From the NCBI RefSeq assembly GCF_022919115.1, contig NZ_CP095072.1, positions 2,170,001-2,234,000 of the forward strand: 64,000 nucleotides of DNA, given 5' to 3'. Within the stretch, counting starts at the first letter, position 1; every line of letters starts with the position of its first letter. The stretch is from Gracilibacillus caseinilyticus. Lineage in GTDB: Bacteria; Bacillota; Bacilli; Bacillales; Amphibacillaceae. The position numbers were made by a program, and so were the translations under genes. The notes beneath the pieces were generated by a model that did not search any database, was not told where the DNA came from, and worked only from the letters and a program-made list of their open reading frames with translations. This document shows positions 34,449 to 44,500 of the stretch, one piece after another.

Positions 34449-35192
34449 ATGTATAAAATGATGATTATCGACGATGAGTCTGAAATTCGCATGGGATTGA
34501 AAAATTATTTCCCCTGGAATCAAATCGGCTTTGATGTAGTGCAAGATTGTGTCGATGGCAAAGTAGCATTAAATTATTTAGACCAACATGACGTTGATGT
34601 CATCCTGTCTGATATCCGTATGCCCGTTCTGGATGGCATTGAGCTTGCAAAAACACTTCACGGAAGAAGTTCGAATATTTACCTTATCTTTCTTAGTGGC
34701 TATAAAGATTTTTCTTATGCAAAGGAAGCACTTAAATATGGGGTAAAGGATTATATTGTGAAGCCCGGAAAGTTTGAAGAAATTCAAGAAGTATTTAGCA
34801 GGGTGAAGCAGGAACTGGATAAAGAGTGGCGAGAATTAGATGAAAACCAAGCTAGTTATTGTGAAAATATTATCCGTACCATGAAAGAGCATATTCAAAA
34901 ACAATACGCCAGTATTTGCTTAGAAGATATGGCGGAAGTATTAAACATGTCCCCAACTTATATTAGTTCTTATTTTAAGGAAAAGACAGGCGTGAATTTC
35001 TCCACCTATCTCACGAAAATCAAAATGGAAAAAGCAGCAGAATTATTGGTGGATTACCATTACAAAACCTATGAAATTAGTGAACTAGTCGGTTACCATA
35101 ATCCGAAGAATTTCACTAGGATGTTTAAGAAATATTATGGGATGACGCCAAGAGACTATCGCACTTCCAACATGGAGAACATGGAATCGTGA
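34449..35192 (+). CDS. YesN-like response regulator (receiver plus AraC HTH)
   Basis: The 247-residue protein has a receiver domain (residues 1-120) with the acidic pocket IIDDE, phospho-acceptor Asp in VILSDIRMPVLDGIELA and the conserved Lys in KDYIVKP, then a double AraC-type helix-turn-helix (about 145-245: SICLEDMAEVLNMSPTYISS, YFKEKTG, 'SELVGYHNPKNFTRMFKKYY', GMTPRDYR). The ATG at 34449 follows AAAGGAGTCC. Its stop overlaps the kinase start as GTGA. It would activate the adjacent divergent ABC operon when phosphorylated. The linker between the domains is shorter than in most YesN proteins. Confidence 0.94.
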   Translation: MYKMMIIDDESEIRMGLKNYFPWNQIGFDVVQDCVDGKVALNYLDQHDVDVILSDIRMPVLDGIELAKTLHGRSSNIYLIFLSGYKDFSYAKEALKYGVKDYIVKPGKFEEIQEVFSRVKQELDKEWRELDENQASYCENIIRTMKEHIQKQYASICLEDMAEVLNMSPTYISSYFKEKTGVNFSTYLTKIKMEKAAELLVDYHYKTYEISELVGYHNPKNFTRMFKKYYGMTPRDYRTSNMENMES

Positions 35193-36949
35193 ATAATCGA
35201 ATATTAATTAAAAACATTCTTCTCTTCGTTTTTCCATTATTGATTCCTGTATTTATTTTAGGTTCTTTTGCAATTGTGATCACAGATAAATATATTAAAG
35301 AGTCGATTACTGCTAACAATCGCAATGTGTTGCAACAGCTGGAGCAGCAAACCAATACGGTATTAAATGAAATGTATTTACTCAATCTCGACTATAATTG
35401 GAATCCTGATATTACGCTATCTTTGAGGAATTTTTTTGATTCTGAGCATTTCAACTATCTGGATATTAAAATGATCGACTATGAAGAAGGAAACTTGAGA
35501 AGGAAAGAAATTGCAACATCCTATATTCATTCGATGTATATTTATTATGAGAATGATAATGACCGTGTACTTACATCTCGATCAGGATTTATGAACATTG
35601 CTAATATGCATGATGATACTTGGCTGAAAGAATATGACGCGAAATCAACGAATCGAGATATTTGGATGGAAAACCGTCAGATTTCACAATATGATTTTGA
35701 AAATGAAGAGCCAGTTATCAGTATTTATCGCAATATCTTTAACTCCAATGCTCAGACTTCTGAAGGATTAATCGTATTAAATATTTACCAGAGCTATTTT
35801 GAGAACTTAATTAGTGAATTAAATAACTATCACAATCAAAGTATCTTTGTATTAGATGAAACGAATACCAAATTGTACGGAAATAATATAAGTGAGGAAT
35901 TAGCATTGGAAGAGGAGATAATCGAAAACAGAAAACAAACCTTTGAGGTCCAATTAGATGGTACCTCCTATATTGTCAGTCAATTACAATCGGATTTATA
36001 TCCTCTTCGTTATTATTCAATGGTAGAGAATAATATTATTTATCGTGTACCTAATCAACTGCTATTTTTAACGATTTTATTCGTGTTATCCTCGCTTATT
36101 CTTGGCACAGCAACGATTTATTATTTGTCACGCAAAAATGCCAGGCATGTGGGCGACATTATAAAAATATTGAACACGACGAACCAGAACGAACAAGACT
36201 TGATCAGACATATATCGTTTAAAGATAATGAATACCAATATATTGTCAGAAGAATTCTCAAGCATTATATTGCGCAAAACGAGCTTGAAAAAGAATTAAA
36301 TGAAAAGAAATACGAGCTTCAAGCTGCCGAATTACTGGCATTGCAAAATCAGATTAATCCACATTTTCTTTCCAATACACTCGCCATTATTTATTGGCGT
36401 GCCATGGCACTGACAGGTAAACCAAACAAGGTCACCAAAATGGTTGAAACGCTCACAGATATTCTGAATTTTTCTTTGAGGATCAGGCATCATACCGTTA
36501 CCTTAGAGGAGGAAATGAACAATACAAAGAATTACCTCGAAATTTTACGCGTCCGATCGGATAAAGATTTTCGCATTACATGGGATTATCATGAGCAGGA
36601 TCAATCTATTCAAGTATTAAAATTTGTATTGCAGCCACTTATCGAAAACAGCATACAACATGGAATGGATTACGAATCCGAAGCAAGCCAAATCGATATA
36701 AAAATTAAAATCCGGACAAAAGGGGACGGGACTATCCGGTTTACAGTAATTGACAATGGTCAAGGCATATCAAAGTCTGACCTAAGTATTTTAAGAAATA
36801 AATTAGATAAAGATGAATATGTCACCAATCACATCGGACTAGCTAATATTAATAAACGATTATCATTGATTTATAATAATCAGTTCTCCTTCATTATTAA
36901 AAGTAAACGAACATATGGAACGGTTATTACGATTGAACATCCAGTTTAA
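35189..36949 (+). CDS. YesM-like sensor histidine kinase
   Basis: The 586-residue protein has a membrane helix (about 9-30), a long extracellular Cache-like sensor region (about 30-285), a second helix (about 290-310), a linker and a LytS/YesM-type kinase core with LQNQINPHFLSNTLAIIYWR carrying the phospho-His, and an ATPase domain with N-box 'PLIENSIQHGMD', DNGQG and 'GLANINKRL'. GTG 35189 overlaps the yesN-like stop. Together they form a two-component system for a sugar signal; the surrounding ABC operon is the expected target. A terminator 108 bases downstream closes the unit. Confidence 0.94.
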   Translation: MNNRILIKNILLFVFPLLIPVFILGSFAIVITDKYIKESITANNRNVLQQLEQQTNTVLNEMYLLNLDYNWNPDITLSLRNFFDSEHFNYLDIKMIDYEEGNLRRKEIATSYIHSMYIYYENDNDRVLTSRSGFMNIANMHDDTWLKEYDAKSTNRDIWMENRQISQYDFENEEPVISIYRNIFNSNAQTSEGLIVLNIYQSYFENLISELNNYHNQSIFVLDETNTKLYGNNISEELALEEEIIENRKQTFEVQLDGTSYIVSQLQSDLYPLRYYSMVENNIIYRVPNQLLFLTILFVLSSLILGTATIYYLSRKNARHVGDIIKILNTTNQNEQDLIRHISFKDNEYQYIVRRILKHYIAQNELEKELNEKKYELQAAELLALQNQINPHFLSNTLAIIYWRAMALTGKPNKVTKMVETLTDILNFSLRIRHHTVTLEEEMNNTKNYLEILRVRSDKDFRITWDYHEQDQSIQVLKFVLQPLIENSIQHGMDYESEASQIDIKIKIRTKGDGTIRFTVIDNGQGISKSDLSILRNKLDKDEYVTNHIGLANINKRLSLIYNNQFSFIIKSKRTYGTVITIEHPV

Positions 36950-37056
36950 AATGGTGAGAAACTTGGTGATATGGGAAATCCACATATCTCTCAAAAAAGG
37001 AAAGGTAATAAGCGAGATGGCTAAAGGTAGGATCTCTATCTATTCATCCAAACTAA

Positions 37057-37090
37057 AAAACCACTCAAGATACCTATCCTGAGTGGTTTT
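37057..37090. terminator. Bidirectional terminator
   Basis: AAAACCACTCA at 37057-37067 pairs perfectly with TGAGTGGTTTT at 37080-37090. A and T runs at the two ends suit termination of both the kinase gene (plus) and the MFS gene (minus). Confidence 0.88.
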
Positions 37091-37106
37091 ATCATTGCGA
37101 TTTTCC

Positions 37107-38306
37107 TCACGAATGCACCGGAAAATGCTCTGCTTGCTGTTTGTGTGCAGTGTGCTTCAGCGTATAGAAAAGTCCAATCCCGCTAGCAAGCAACAGACCA
37201 CTGCTGAAATAAAAGACAGTGGAAATTGTGTACATGCCAGCGATCCAGCCACCAATGACAGGGCCAATGATATTACCTAGAAAGCGAATGCTGGTATTGT
37301 AACCTAATACTTCTCCCTGTATATCAAGTGGTGATACCTGGCGAATATACGCGGTTCGAATCGGAATGACACCGCCAATCGCTATCCCTAATAAGAATCG
37401 AACGATGACTAACTGCCAAATCGTATCGACGAATGCACCCGGTATGAAAAAGATAGCAGATAAAAACAGCAGTATCACTAACACTTTTTCAAAACCGATA
37501 CGATCCCCTAATTTGCCCCAATTGCGTGACATGAGTAAATTGCCAAGCCCTGCTGCAGAGAATGCGAGGCCAGAAAAGAAGGCAATACTTGTCGCGCCAT
37601 GTATCTCATTCACATACAGAGAAAGAATTGGCTGAATGCTGAAATTGGCCAATTGGACAAACATCGAGACAATCATTACCATGACAAGGACGGGCTTACT
37701 GAAAATATGCTTTAACACGTCTGCAGGAGAATATTCGCTTGCCTGTTGTTTTGTTTCTGATTTGAATTCTTTTGTACCAAGCATTACCAAGCATGCTGCA
37801 ATAAATAGCGGTACAGATGTCAGCTGAAATGTGGCAGCATAACCAAAGATATCGGCTAAGACGCCGCCTAACAGTGGTCCTAATAAGCTGCCTGTGACAT
37901 TACCCGTTTGTAAAGTGCCTAACACTTTCCCGGCGATGTTTGGCGGTGTTTGTGTCGAGATAAAGGCTTGTGACATGGAAATAAATCCAGTGAAAAATCC
38001 CATGAACATGCGAAGGATAAACAGCTGGGGGACATTGGTGACAAAGCCCATCAGCAGTACACTGATACCTAAGCCAAACGCGGCAAAGACTAAGAATATT
38101 TTGCGACCATGCTTATCACCGAATCTTCCCCAGAACGGTGAGACGATAAAGGCGATTAAGAACGTAATGGCAAATACCCATCCTGACCATCGTTGTACAT
38201 AGTCATCAGAATAATTACCTAACGTTTCTATATATAAAGACAAAAATGGAATGACCATTGTCAGACTAGCTGCAATAAAAAAATTCGCAAACCACATAAT
38301 ATACAA
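37107..38306 (-). CDS. Major facilitator superfamily transporter, multidrug-efflux type
   Basis: The protein of about 400 residues has twelve hydrophobic helices and the MFS motif A 'GRFGDKHGRKIFLVF' in the loop after helix 2. The N-half motif LGPLLGGVLADIFGYAATFQ supports a drug:proton antiporter of the DHA1 type. The coordinate given uses the TTG at 38306, but that codon has no ribosome site and homologous N-termini usually extend some ten residues further. In frame upstream, AAGGGG is followed after seven bases by ATA at 38334-38336 and no ATG or GTG, so the real start may be non-canonical. It is monocistronic, with convergent transcription towards the YesM-like gene. Confidence 0.88.
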   Translation of the reverse strand: MYIMWFANFFIAASLTMVIPFLSLYIETLGNYSDDYVQRWSGWVFAITFLIAFIVSPFWGRFGDKHGRKIFLVFAAFGLGISVLLMGFVTNVPQLFILRMFMGFFTGFISMSQAFISTQTPPNIAGKVLGTLQTGNVTGSLLGPLLGGVLADIFGYAATFQLTSVPLFIAACLVMLGTKEFKSETKQQASEYSPADVLKHIFSKPVLVMVMIVSMFVQLANFSIQPILSLYVNEIHGATSIAFFSGLAFSAAGLGNLLMSRNWGKLGDRIGFEKVLVILLFLSAIFFIPGAFVDTIWQLVIVRFLLGIAIGGVIPIRTAYIRQVSPLDIQGEVLGYNTSIRFLGNIIGPVIGGWIAGMYTISTVFYFSSGLLLASGIGLFYTLKHTAHKQQAEHFPVHS

Positions 38307-38429
38307 ATTACGCTTTGCGATCTGTTCTTGTTGTATGATAATACCCCTTCTTTTGACATTTATTTCGAGTACCTAAACATTAGCATACGCCTAATATTGG
38401 CGGAAGGGAAATAATTTGCACAGTTTTTA

Positions 38430-38555
38430 ATACGCTGGGAAAGTATAAAGTTTTAGCAATGAAGAAGCTCGACGTAGTGAAAATTTAGAGTGTACCAAGT
38501 ATAAGTAAAACGATGGCATTCGCTAAAAGACGAGGCGAATGTCGAGTTTTTCTAA
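38430..38555. repeat. Dispersed 120-bp repeat with 3' hairpin, copy B
   Basis: Matches 20525-20645. Here the terminal hairpin is clearer: GCATTCGC pairs with GCGAATG inside an AAAAC/GTTTT outer stem, ending CGAGTTTTTCTAA. Between the two copies the stems differ but keep pairing, which suggests that the fold matters. Confidence 0.6.
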
Positions 38556-38736
38556 CAAGCACCAGAAAGTGTATAATCGAGCTGCAACGTTTGAAACAGC
38601 TGACAGCAGTAGTACGATGCATAATGTTTGATAGGTATTATATTTTAACCTATAAGTACGGTTGATTACACTTCTATATGCTCTAGCTATTACTAAGGAA
38701 AACAGTTCATTGATATGTGTATTGTCTAGAAGAGAA

Positions 38737-38960
38737 GGAGCCAAAAGTGAGGAGCAGTGCACCGAGATTTGTATTGTTTAACAGGGAAAGGAGCCAAAAG
38801 TAGAAAGTCGCGCACCGGGATTTGTATCGTTTAGAAGGAAAGGAGCCAAAAGTGGGAAGCGTCCCATCGAGATTTGTATGGTTTAGAAGGAAAGGAGCCA
38901 AAAGTGGGAAGCGTCGCATCAAGATTTGTAGCGTATAAATAGAAAGAAGACAAATGTATG
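38737..38960. repeat. Tandem repeat, 52-53-bp period, about 4 copies
   Basis: GGAGCCAAAAG recurs at 38737, 38790, 38842 and 38894, spaced 53, 52 and 52, with a degenerate fifth unit at about 38946. Units carry 'GTGGGAAGCGTCGCA' and 'GATTTGTATCGTTTAGAAGG'. Copies are closer to each other than in the other arrays, so this one may be younger. It is unrelated in sequence to the arrays at 3321 and 28704. Confidence 0.85.
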
Positions 38961-39029
38961 GTGTTGCCCGGCTAGTTTTGTCTTCTTGTAGAGTCTGTAC
39001 CATAGCGTAGCCCAACACTTAGACTCCAG

Positions 39030-39065
39030 TGGGACGTGCCCCGCAGGACGCGAAGTGGTTGGTAA
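39030..39065. repeat. Half copy of the dispersed hairpin repeat
   Basis: GACGTGCCCCGCAGGACGCG followed by AAGTGGTTGG is, apart from one base, the reverse complement of 18651-18680 within the MITE-like element. Only one arm of the hairpin is present. The remaining gap to 39547 contains a cre-like site at 39451 and no gene that I can support. Confidence 0.65.
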
Positions 39066-39450
39066 TGTTTTTCTTATGGAGCCATCATTGGTTCGTGACT
39101 TCAGCGTGATTCTCTTATCTCATACGTTTTTAACCGGGTGATTGTGTTTTTCAAACAGGTAGTTATTTACATGACGATAAAAGAATTTGTGGAAAATAGG
39201 TCAAATATATTGAAAATTATATAGGGAGCCAATATAATGTAACCACAACTACCATACTAGTATGTACGGTTAATGGATGAGGAAGAGAGGTGGCATTCCC
39301 TATTAGTTAGCCTCCAGATGGAATGTTTGAGTCTTGAGGAAACAAACACCCAAGAAATCTACACATCTTGCAAAATCTTAAAAGCGTTAACAGGTAATGC
39401 TAGCTGCAATCTTCACAGACGAACATGCTGGCGGATATGTTAATAGAAAA

Positions 39451-39466
39451 ATGATAACGTTTACTT
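39451..39466 (+). promoter_or_regulatory. Candidate cre-like operator of the oxidoreductase gene
   Basis: ATGATAACGTTTACTT, 82 bases before the gene, is almost the same 16-mer as the site at 20709 (ATGACAGCGTTTACTT). It matches cre with two mismatches and may bind CcpA or a LacI paralog. Confidence 0.45.
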
Positions 39467-39547
39467 AATGTGAGCATGAGAGGTCATTCTAGATCTAGCA
39501 AACTATCGGAAAGTATGGAAAATCATAAGAATAGGAGAGTGTAAAAG

Positions 39548-40702
39548 ATGATCAATGTTGCAATAATTGGTACAGGAGCAATCTCAACATCCCATTTGAA
39601 AGGATATTTGGAATTTAAGGATCGCTGTAAGATCGTCGCGGTGTGCGATATTTATCCAGAGAAAGCGGAGAAAGAAGCAAGCGAATTTGGGTTAGATGTT
39701 ACAGTTTATCGTGATTATTCAGCGTTGTTAGAGCAGGATGACATCGATTTAGTATCGGTTTGTACACCACCGTATACCCATGCAACTATTGCAATGGAAG
39801 CTTTACGGTCAGGAAAGCATGTACTCGTAGAAAAACCAATGGCGTCCTCTTTAGAGGAATGTGATGCGATGAATGAGGCAGCAGATCGAAACGGGAAAAT
39901 TTTATCCGTGATTGCCCAGAACCGGTTCACTTCCCCAATGATGAAGCTGAAGCACGTATTAGATACGAAATTAATGGGACCGATTCTGCATACACAGGTA
40001 GATTCCTTCTGGTGGAGAGGTCACTCCTATTATGATTTATGGTGGAGAGGCACTTGGGAGAAAGAAGGTGGCGGCTGTACATTAAATCATGCCGTACATC
40101 ATATCGATATTTTTCGTTGGATGAATGGCATGCCGTCAGAAATTACGGCAGTGATGAGCAACGTTGCGCATGATAATGCGGAGGTGGAGGATATTTCTGT
40201 AGCCATTGGACGTTATCCAAATGGAAGTCTTGCACAAATCACAAGCTCCGTTGTTCATCATGGCGAAGAACAGCAGCTCGTCTTCCAAGGAAAAAATGCT
40301 CGCGTCTCTGTTCCATGGAAACTAACGGCTTCCCAATCACTTGGCAATGGCTTTCCCGAGAAAGATAAAGATCTCGAAATGCAATTACAACATATCTATG
40401 ATGCTCAACCAAATTTACAGTATGAAGGGCACGTCGGTCAGATAGAAGATGTATTGTCAGCAGTCGAAGGCAAAAAAGAAGTGTTAGTTACGGGACGAGA
40501 TGGAAGAGCAACATTGGAACTGATTACTGCTATTTTTCAATCTGCAAGCTTAGGGAAAACAGTAGCGTTACCATTGGATCAAACCAGTCCATTTTATACA
40601 ACGGAAGGGATTCTGAAGAACGCCACGTATTTTTATGAGAAGACAGCTAGTATTGATAATTTCCAAACAAATGACATTACAACCGGAGGAAATTACGAAT
40701 GA
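39548..40702 (+). CDS. Gfo/Idh/MocA-family NAD(P)-dependent oxidoreductase
   Basis: The 384-residue protein has the N-terminal Rossmann motif 'VAIIGTGAISTSHLKGYLEF', the family EKP motif in HVLVEKPMASSLEECDAMNE (Lys predicted to contact cofactor and substrate), and a C-terminal substrate domain with GGGCTLNHAVHHIDIFRWMN, where the His residues are the expected catalytic ones. These enzymes oxidise or reduce sugars, inositols or sugar acids in the cytoplasm. AGGAGAG precedes its ATG. A strong GGAGG and an ATG that overlaps its stop show that a second gene once followed, but that frame is only nine codons long. A cre-like site lies upstream. Confidence 0.9.
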   Translation: MINVAIIGTGAISTSHLKGYLEFKDRCKIVAVCDIYPEKAEKEASEFGLDVTVYRDYSALLEQDDIDLVSVCTPPYTHATIAMEALRSGKHVLVEKPMASSLEECDAMNEAADRNGKILSVIAQNRFTSPMMKLKHVLDTKLMGPILHTQVDSFWWRGHSYYDLWWRGTWEKEGGGCTLNHAVHHIDIFRWMNGMPSEITAVMSNVAHDNAEVEDISVAIGRYPNGSLAQITSSVVHHGEEQQLVFQGKNARVSVPWKLTASQSLGNGFPEKDKDLEMQLQHIYDAQPNLQYEGHVGQIEDVLSAVEGKKEVLVTGRDGRATLELITAIFQSASLGKTVALPLDQTSPFYTTEGILKNATYFYEKTASIDNFQTNDITTGGNYE

Positions 40703-40728
40703 TGATGGAAAAGGTCTATTTCCAGTGA
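40699..40728 (+). pseudogene. Truncated start of a former downstream gene
   Basis: CGGAGGAAATTACGA gives a strong ribosome site before ATGATGATG at 40699, which overlaps the oxidoreductase stop. The frame ends after nine codons (MMMEKVYFQ). Behind it a weakly protein-like frame (about 40768-40910) contains stops. The layout suggests a lost operon partner; the family is not recognisable. Confidence 0.35.
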
Positions 40729-40940
40729 AGCATCCTAACGTGAGGAACCAGGTAATAAACGAATCCTCAGAGTGAATGTAGCAGTGGAGGTTATGGATAA
40801 CCTGAGTAAACAGTCGTATGCAGTGTCAGTAACGTGAACAGTCTGTCATACAGATGGTGAGTGGACACCGTCATTGGAAGGGGATATGGTTAAGATGGAG
40901 TTGGTTTTTGTTTGAACGGATTAGGAATATAATTTGTCAG

Positions 40941-40967
40941 GCATCTGCAGTGTGCAGGTGTCTTTTT
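40941..40967 (+). terminator. Rho-independent terminator
   Basis: GCATCTGCA (40941-40949) pairs with TGCAGGTGT (40953-40961) around a three-base loop and is followed by CTTTTTT. It closes the oxidoreductase transcript. From 40968 to 41512 I see no gene; the A+T-rich DNA before 41513 should hold the adhesin promoter. Confidence 0.8.
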
Positions 40968-41512
40968 TGTTTTGGGGTTATGTGAAAAAAATAGATGAAT
41001 AGGATGAAAAACAACAAGAAGTGTGACCGTTTGAATAGCGTGGCCAGGAAGGTGCTTACTCCTTTTTTATGCCCCACTAACCTGGCAATGAATAAGAGAT
41101 TCTTCACTAACTGAAAAATTACCTCAACGCTTCAGAAGAGAGCTTTATTAAACCAGGATTAGCTCATATCGTGGACATTTCCTGATAAGTGCTTTATCAA
41201 AAGTAAATAACAATTTTCTGCCTTTTAATGAGTAGTCATGCAGTTGTATTCAAAATCATTGGGAGTAGTAAAAAACAGACAATTAGGATAAAGAAATATT
41301 ATCTTGTTATTCCCCCCTTAAGATCATTTGTCTCCACCTTAAATTTGGTTTTAATTGTAAATTTTAGATAATTAAATAGTTCTATTTACTTATAAAATTA
41401 ACAATAGAACATGAATGTGTATAGAAAATGTTAAGTGGTGAAATGTAGACTGATTCATTGGTGCCTGTGCTTCTTAGGTACTAAATTCACAATAAGGGAA
41501 GGTGATTAAGAA

Positions 41513-44500
41513 GTGGGAAGAAAAATAAGCATACTGTTGATCTGTATGTTGATGTTTCAGACTGTTACCAGTTTTGCTGTTACGACTCAAGATGAGAATG
41601 AGAACACGGTCACAAGTGTCTTTACAAATGTATCATATACAGATGCAGATGGTAATGAGGTAACAGACATGTCGTCTGCCACATCGACAATTCAAGTCAA
41701 TGTTGATTGGTCAGTCGAGGATTTGCAAATCGAAAGTGGTTATGCAGAGTCATATGAGCTACCAGAAACACTGACTGCAGATGGCAACCAACAAGGTACT
41801 TTACATACAGAACAGACAGAGGTGGGGACATATGAAGTTTCCAAGGAAGGTATTATAACGGTTACATTCAACGACAGGATAGAGGAACAACATGATGCCA
41901 AGGGTGAATTCCGTTTTGACACGGTGAATCGTAAGGAAGAAGTAGCGGAAGAACAAAGCCCTGACAGTAATACGGATGAAAAAAAGGTAACAAAAGAAAA
42001 AACACAAGACGATGAACCGATCGCAACATCTGAAAAACAAACAACCTCATCAGAAACGAAAGATACTAGCAATATCGACCAATCCTCAGACAATGGAAAA
42101 GTATCGATATCTTCGCAAAGCATGAAGGAAGAGAGTGCTTCATTAGCCTCAACGGAAATTACCGATAATATTATCACAGATGTAACATTATATCAGCGTT
42201 TTGAAGAGAATGGCGATCGACAAGAACTGGTTCCAGGAGAAGAGATCGTAGTGGAACATCCTTATGATGAGTTCCAAGTCGAATTAGAATATGATTTTGC
42301 GCTACCGAATGATCATAGCTATGGCGATGGTTACCAATATACGATTACCGTTCCAGAACAATTTGAAACAGTGGCAAATCCCGAACCACAGCCGTTAACA
42401 ACAGCAACTGGCACCGAATTTGGGACCTATATTGTCAACAATAATAATGAGATTATCATCACGTTCAATGAGAATATTGAGAATAACTCTAATATTAGCG
42501 GATATATCAGTTTGTGGTCAGCATTTGATGCACATTATGACGGAGCATCACAAGAGGAAATTAATTTTCCTGTTTCGTCCGGTGGTACGGTCACCTATCC
42601 GATTAAATTTATTCCGAACGCATCATCCATTGATAAAAGAGGTGTACCGGATAAATCCTACAACACGGACACTATCACATGGACAGTAGATTTCAACAAG
42701 GATCTCCAGACTGTAGAAAATGCAGTCTTACAGGATGAAACATCAGGAGATCATCAATTTATCGATGGTTCTTTACACGTTTACGAGCTTGCAATGAATG
42801 CAGATGGTACCATAAACGAGGAGAAAACGACGGAGGTAACCGACGAATTCGGTACAACGTTTCCGCTTGCATTAGGAAGTATTGATTCGGCATATCGGGT
42901 TGTCTATGAAACGTCGATAGAAGATAGTGAAGGAACACAATATACCAATACTGCCACATTAGACGGGGATAATATCGAACCATTGAACGCAAGTGCTTCG
43001 GTTTCTGTAGCAAGAGGAGAGGCGCTAGAGAAGTTCGCAACAGACTATAATCCGACAACACAGACCACTACATGGGAAATTAAATATAATTATGATGAAC
43101 AAAGCATTGCCGCAGTGGATGCTTTGTTAAAAGATACACTTGGTGACAATCAACAATTGGTTGACCCTAGTAGTTTTGAAGTTCTCGAGGTAGCTATTAA
43201 CCCAGATACAGGAGAAGAAACGGGTACCACCGACTTCACTAACTACACGGTCACAGACAACAATGATGGTACGTTTGACTTTCAATTTGATCAAGCTATT
43301 AATAAAGCATATAAAATTAGATATGAAACAACGGCCATTGATCGAATAGAAGAAAGTACCACGATTACCAACACGGTGACAGATCAGTTTGCCCATGAAG
43401 CTGATGCAAGCCAAAGTATTTCTCAGCAGGTTTTACAGAAGTCAAACAGAAGTACAGATTACAACGGCAAAGCAACCGAGTGGCAAGTCATGTTAAATGG
43501 TGACGAATATACCATGGAAAACGTGGTGTTCACAGATAAATTGCCTGAAGGTTTTACGCCTAGAGATATTGTTGTGGAGCATAATGGGGAAGCTTGGAGT
43601 AATGGCGATCAATATAATATGAATTTTGACGCGTCTACCCAAACGTTAACGATTACATTTAATCAACCCATAACCAATCAAGTCTACATTACGTATAAGA
43701 CCGATATTGATTTCGATATTATTGATAACACGAAAAATACATTCGAAAATGGAGCAGCAATTACCTGGAATCCAGAAGGTTCAGCAGAGACCCGGACGAA
43801 AACAGGTTCTGCTACGTTCACACCGGATCAGTATACAAATGCCAATGGATTTAAAGGGGCTTCTTATCATGTAGCAGATAAACAAATTGATTGGGAAATA
43901 GGAGTCAACTATAATAATGCAACATTGGATCAAGTGGTGATCGAGGATGTCATTTTAGATAACCAGAATTTCGATATAAATTCGATCGAAGTCTATCATA
44001 TGACACTTACTGGTGGGGCAAATGGCGTGGAGACAGGTGAGCAGCTAACGTTAGGAAATGCTGACAATCCTGATGAATACGAAGTGGAAGCATTCACTGG
44101 ACCTGACGGTGAAGAAGCATTCCGTGTAGTACTTGGTGATATCACGAGCCCGTATTACATTACGTATCAAACCGACTTACATGGTGAATTAGTAAAACCA
44201 CGTTATGATAATACAGCTACAGTGAAAAGTGACAATCGCGATGATTTTAATCTGGATGCTTCTGTATCTCCATATCATGGGGGAGAATATTCCGATAAAT
44301 CAGGCTCGCAAAACAATGAAAATCCTAGAGTAGTTAATTGGAGAGTGAATATTAACTATGCACAATCGACGGTATCGGATGTTACGATTACCGATACACC
44401 AAGTGCTAATCAGACTTTACTCCAAGATTCTATCAAGCTGTATGATACTGTAGCAACCAGTAATGACATTACCAAAGGCGATCAATTAGTAGAAGGCGAA

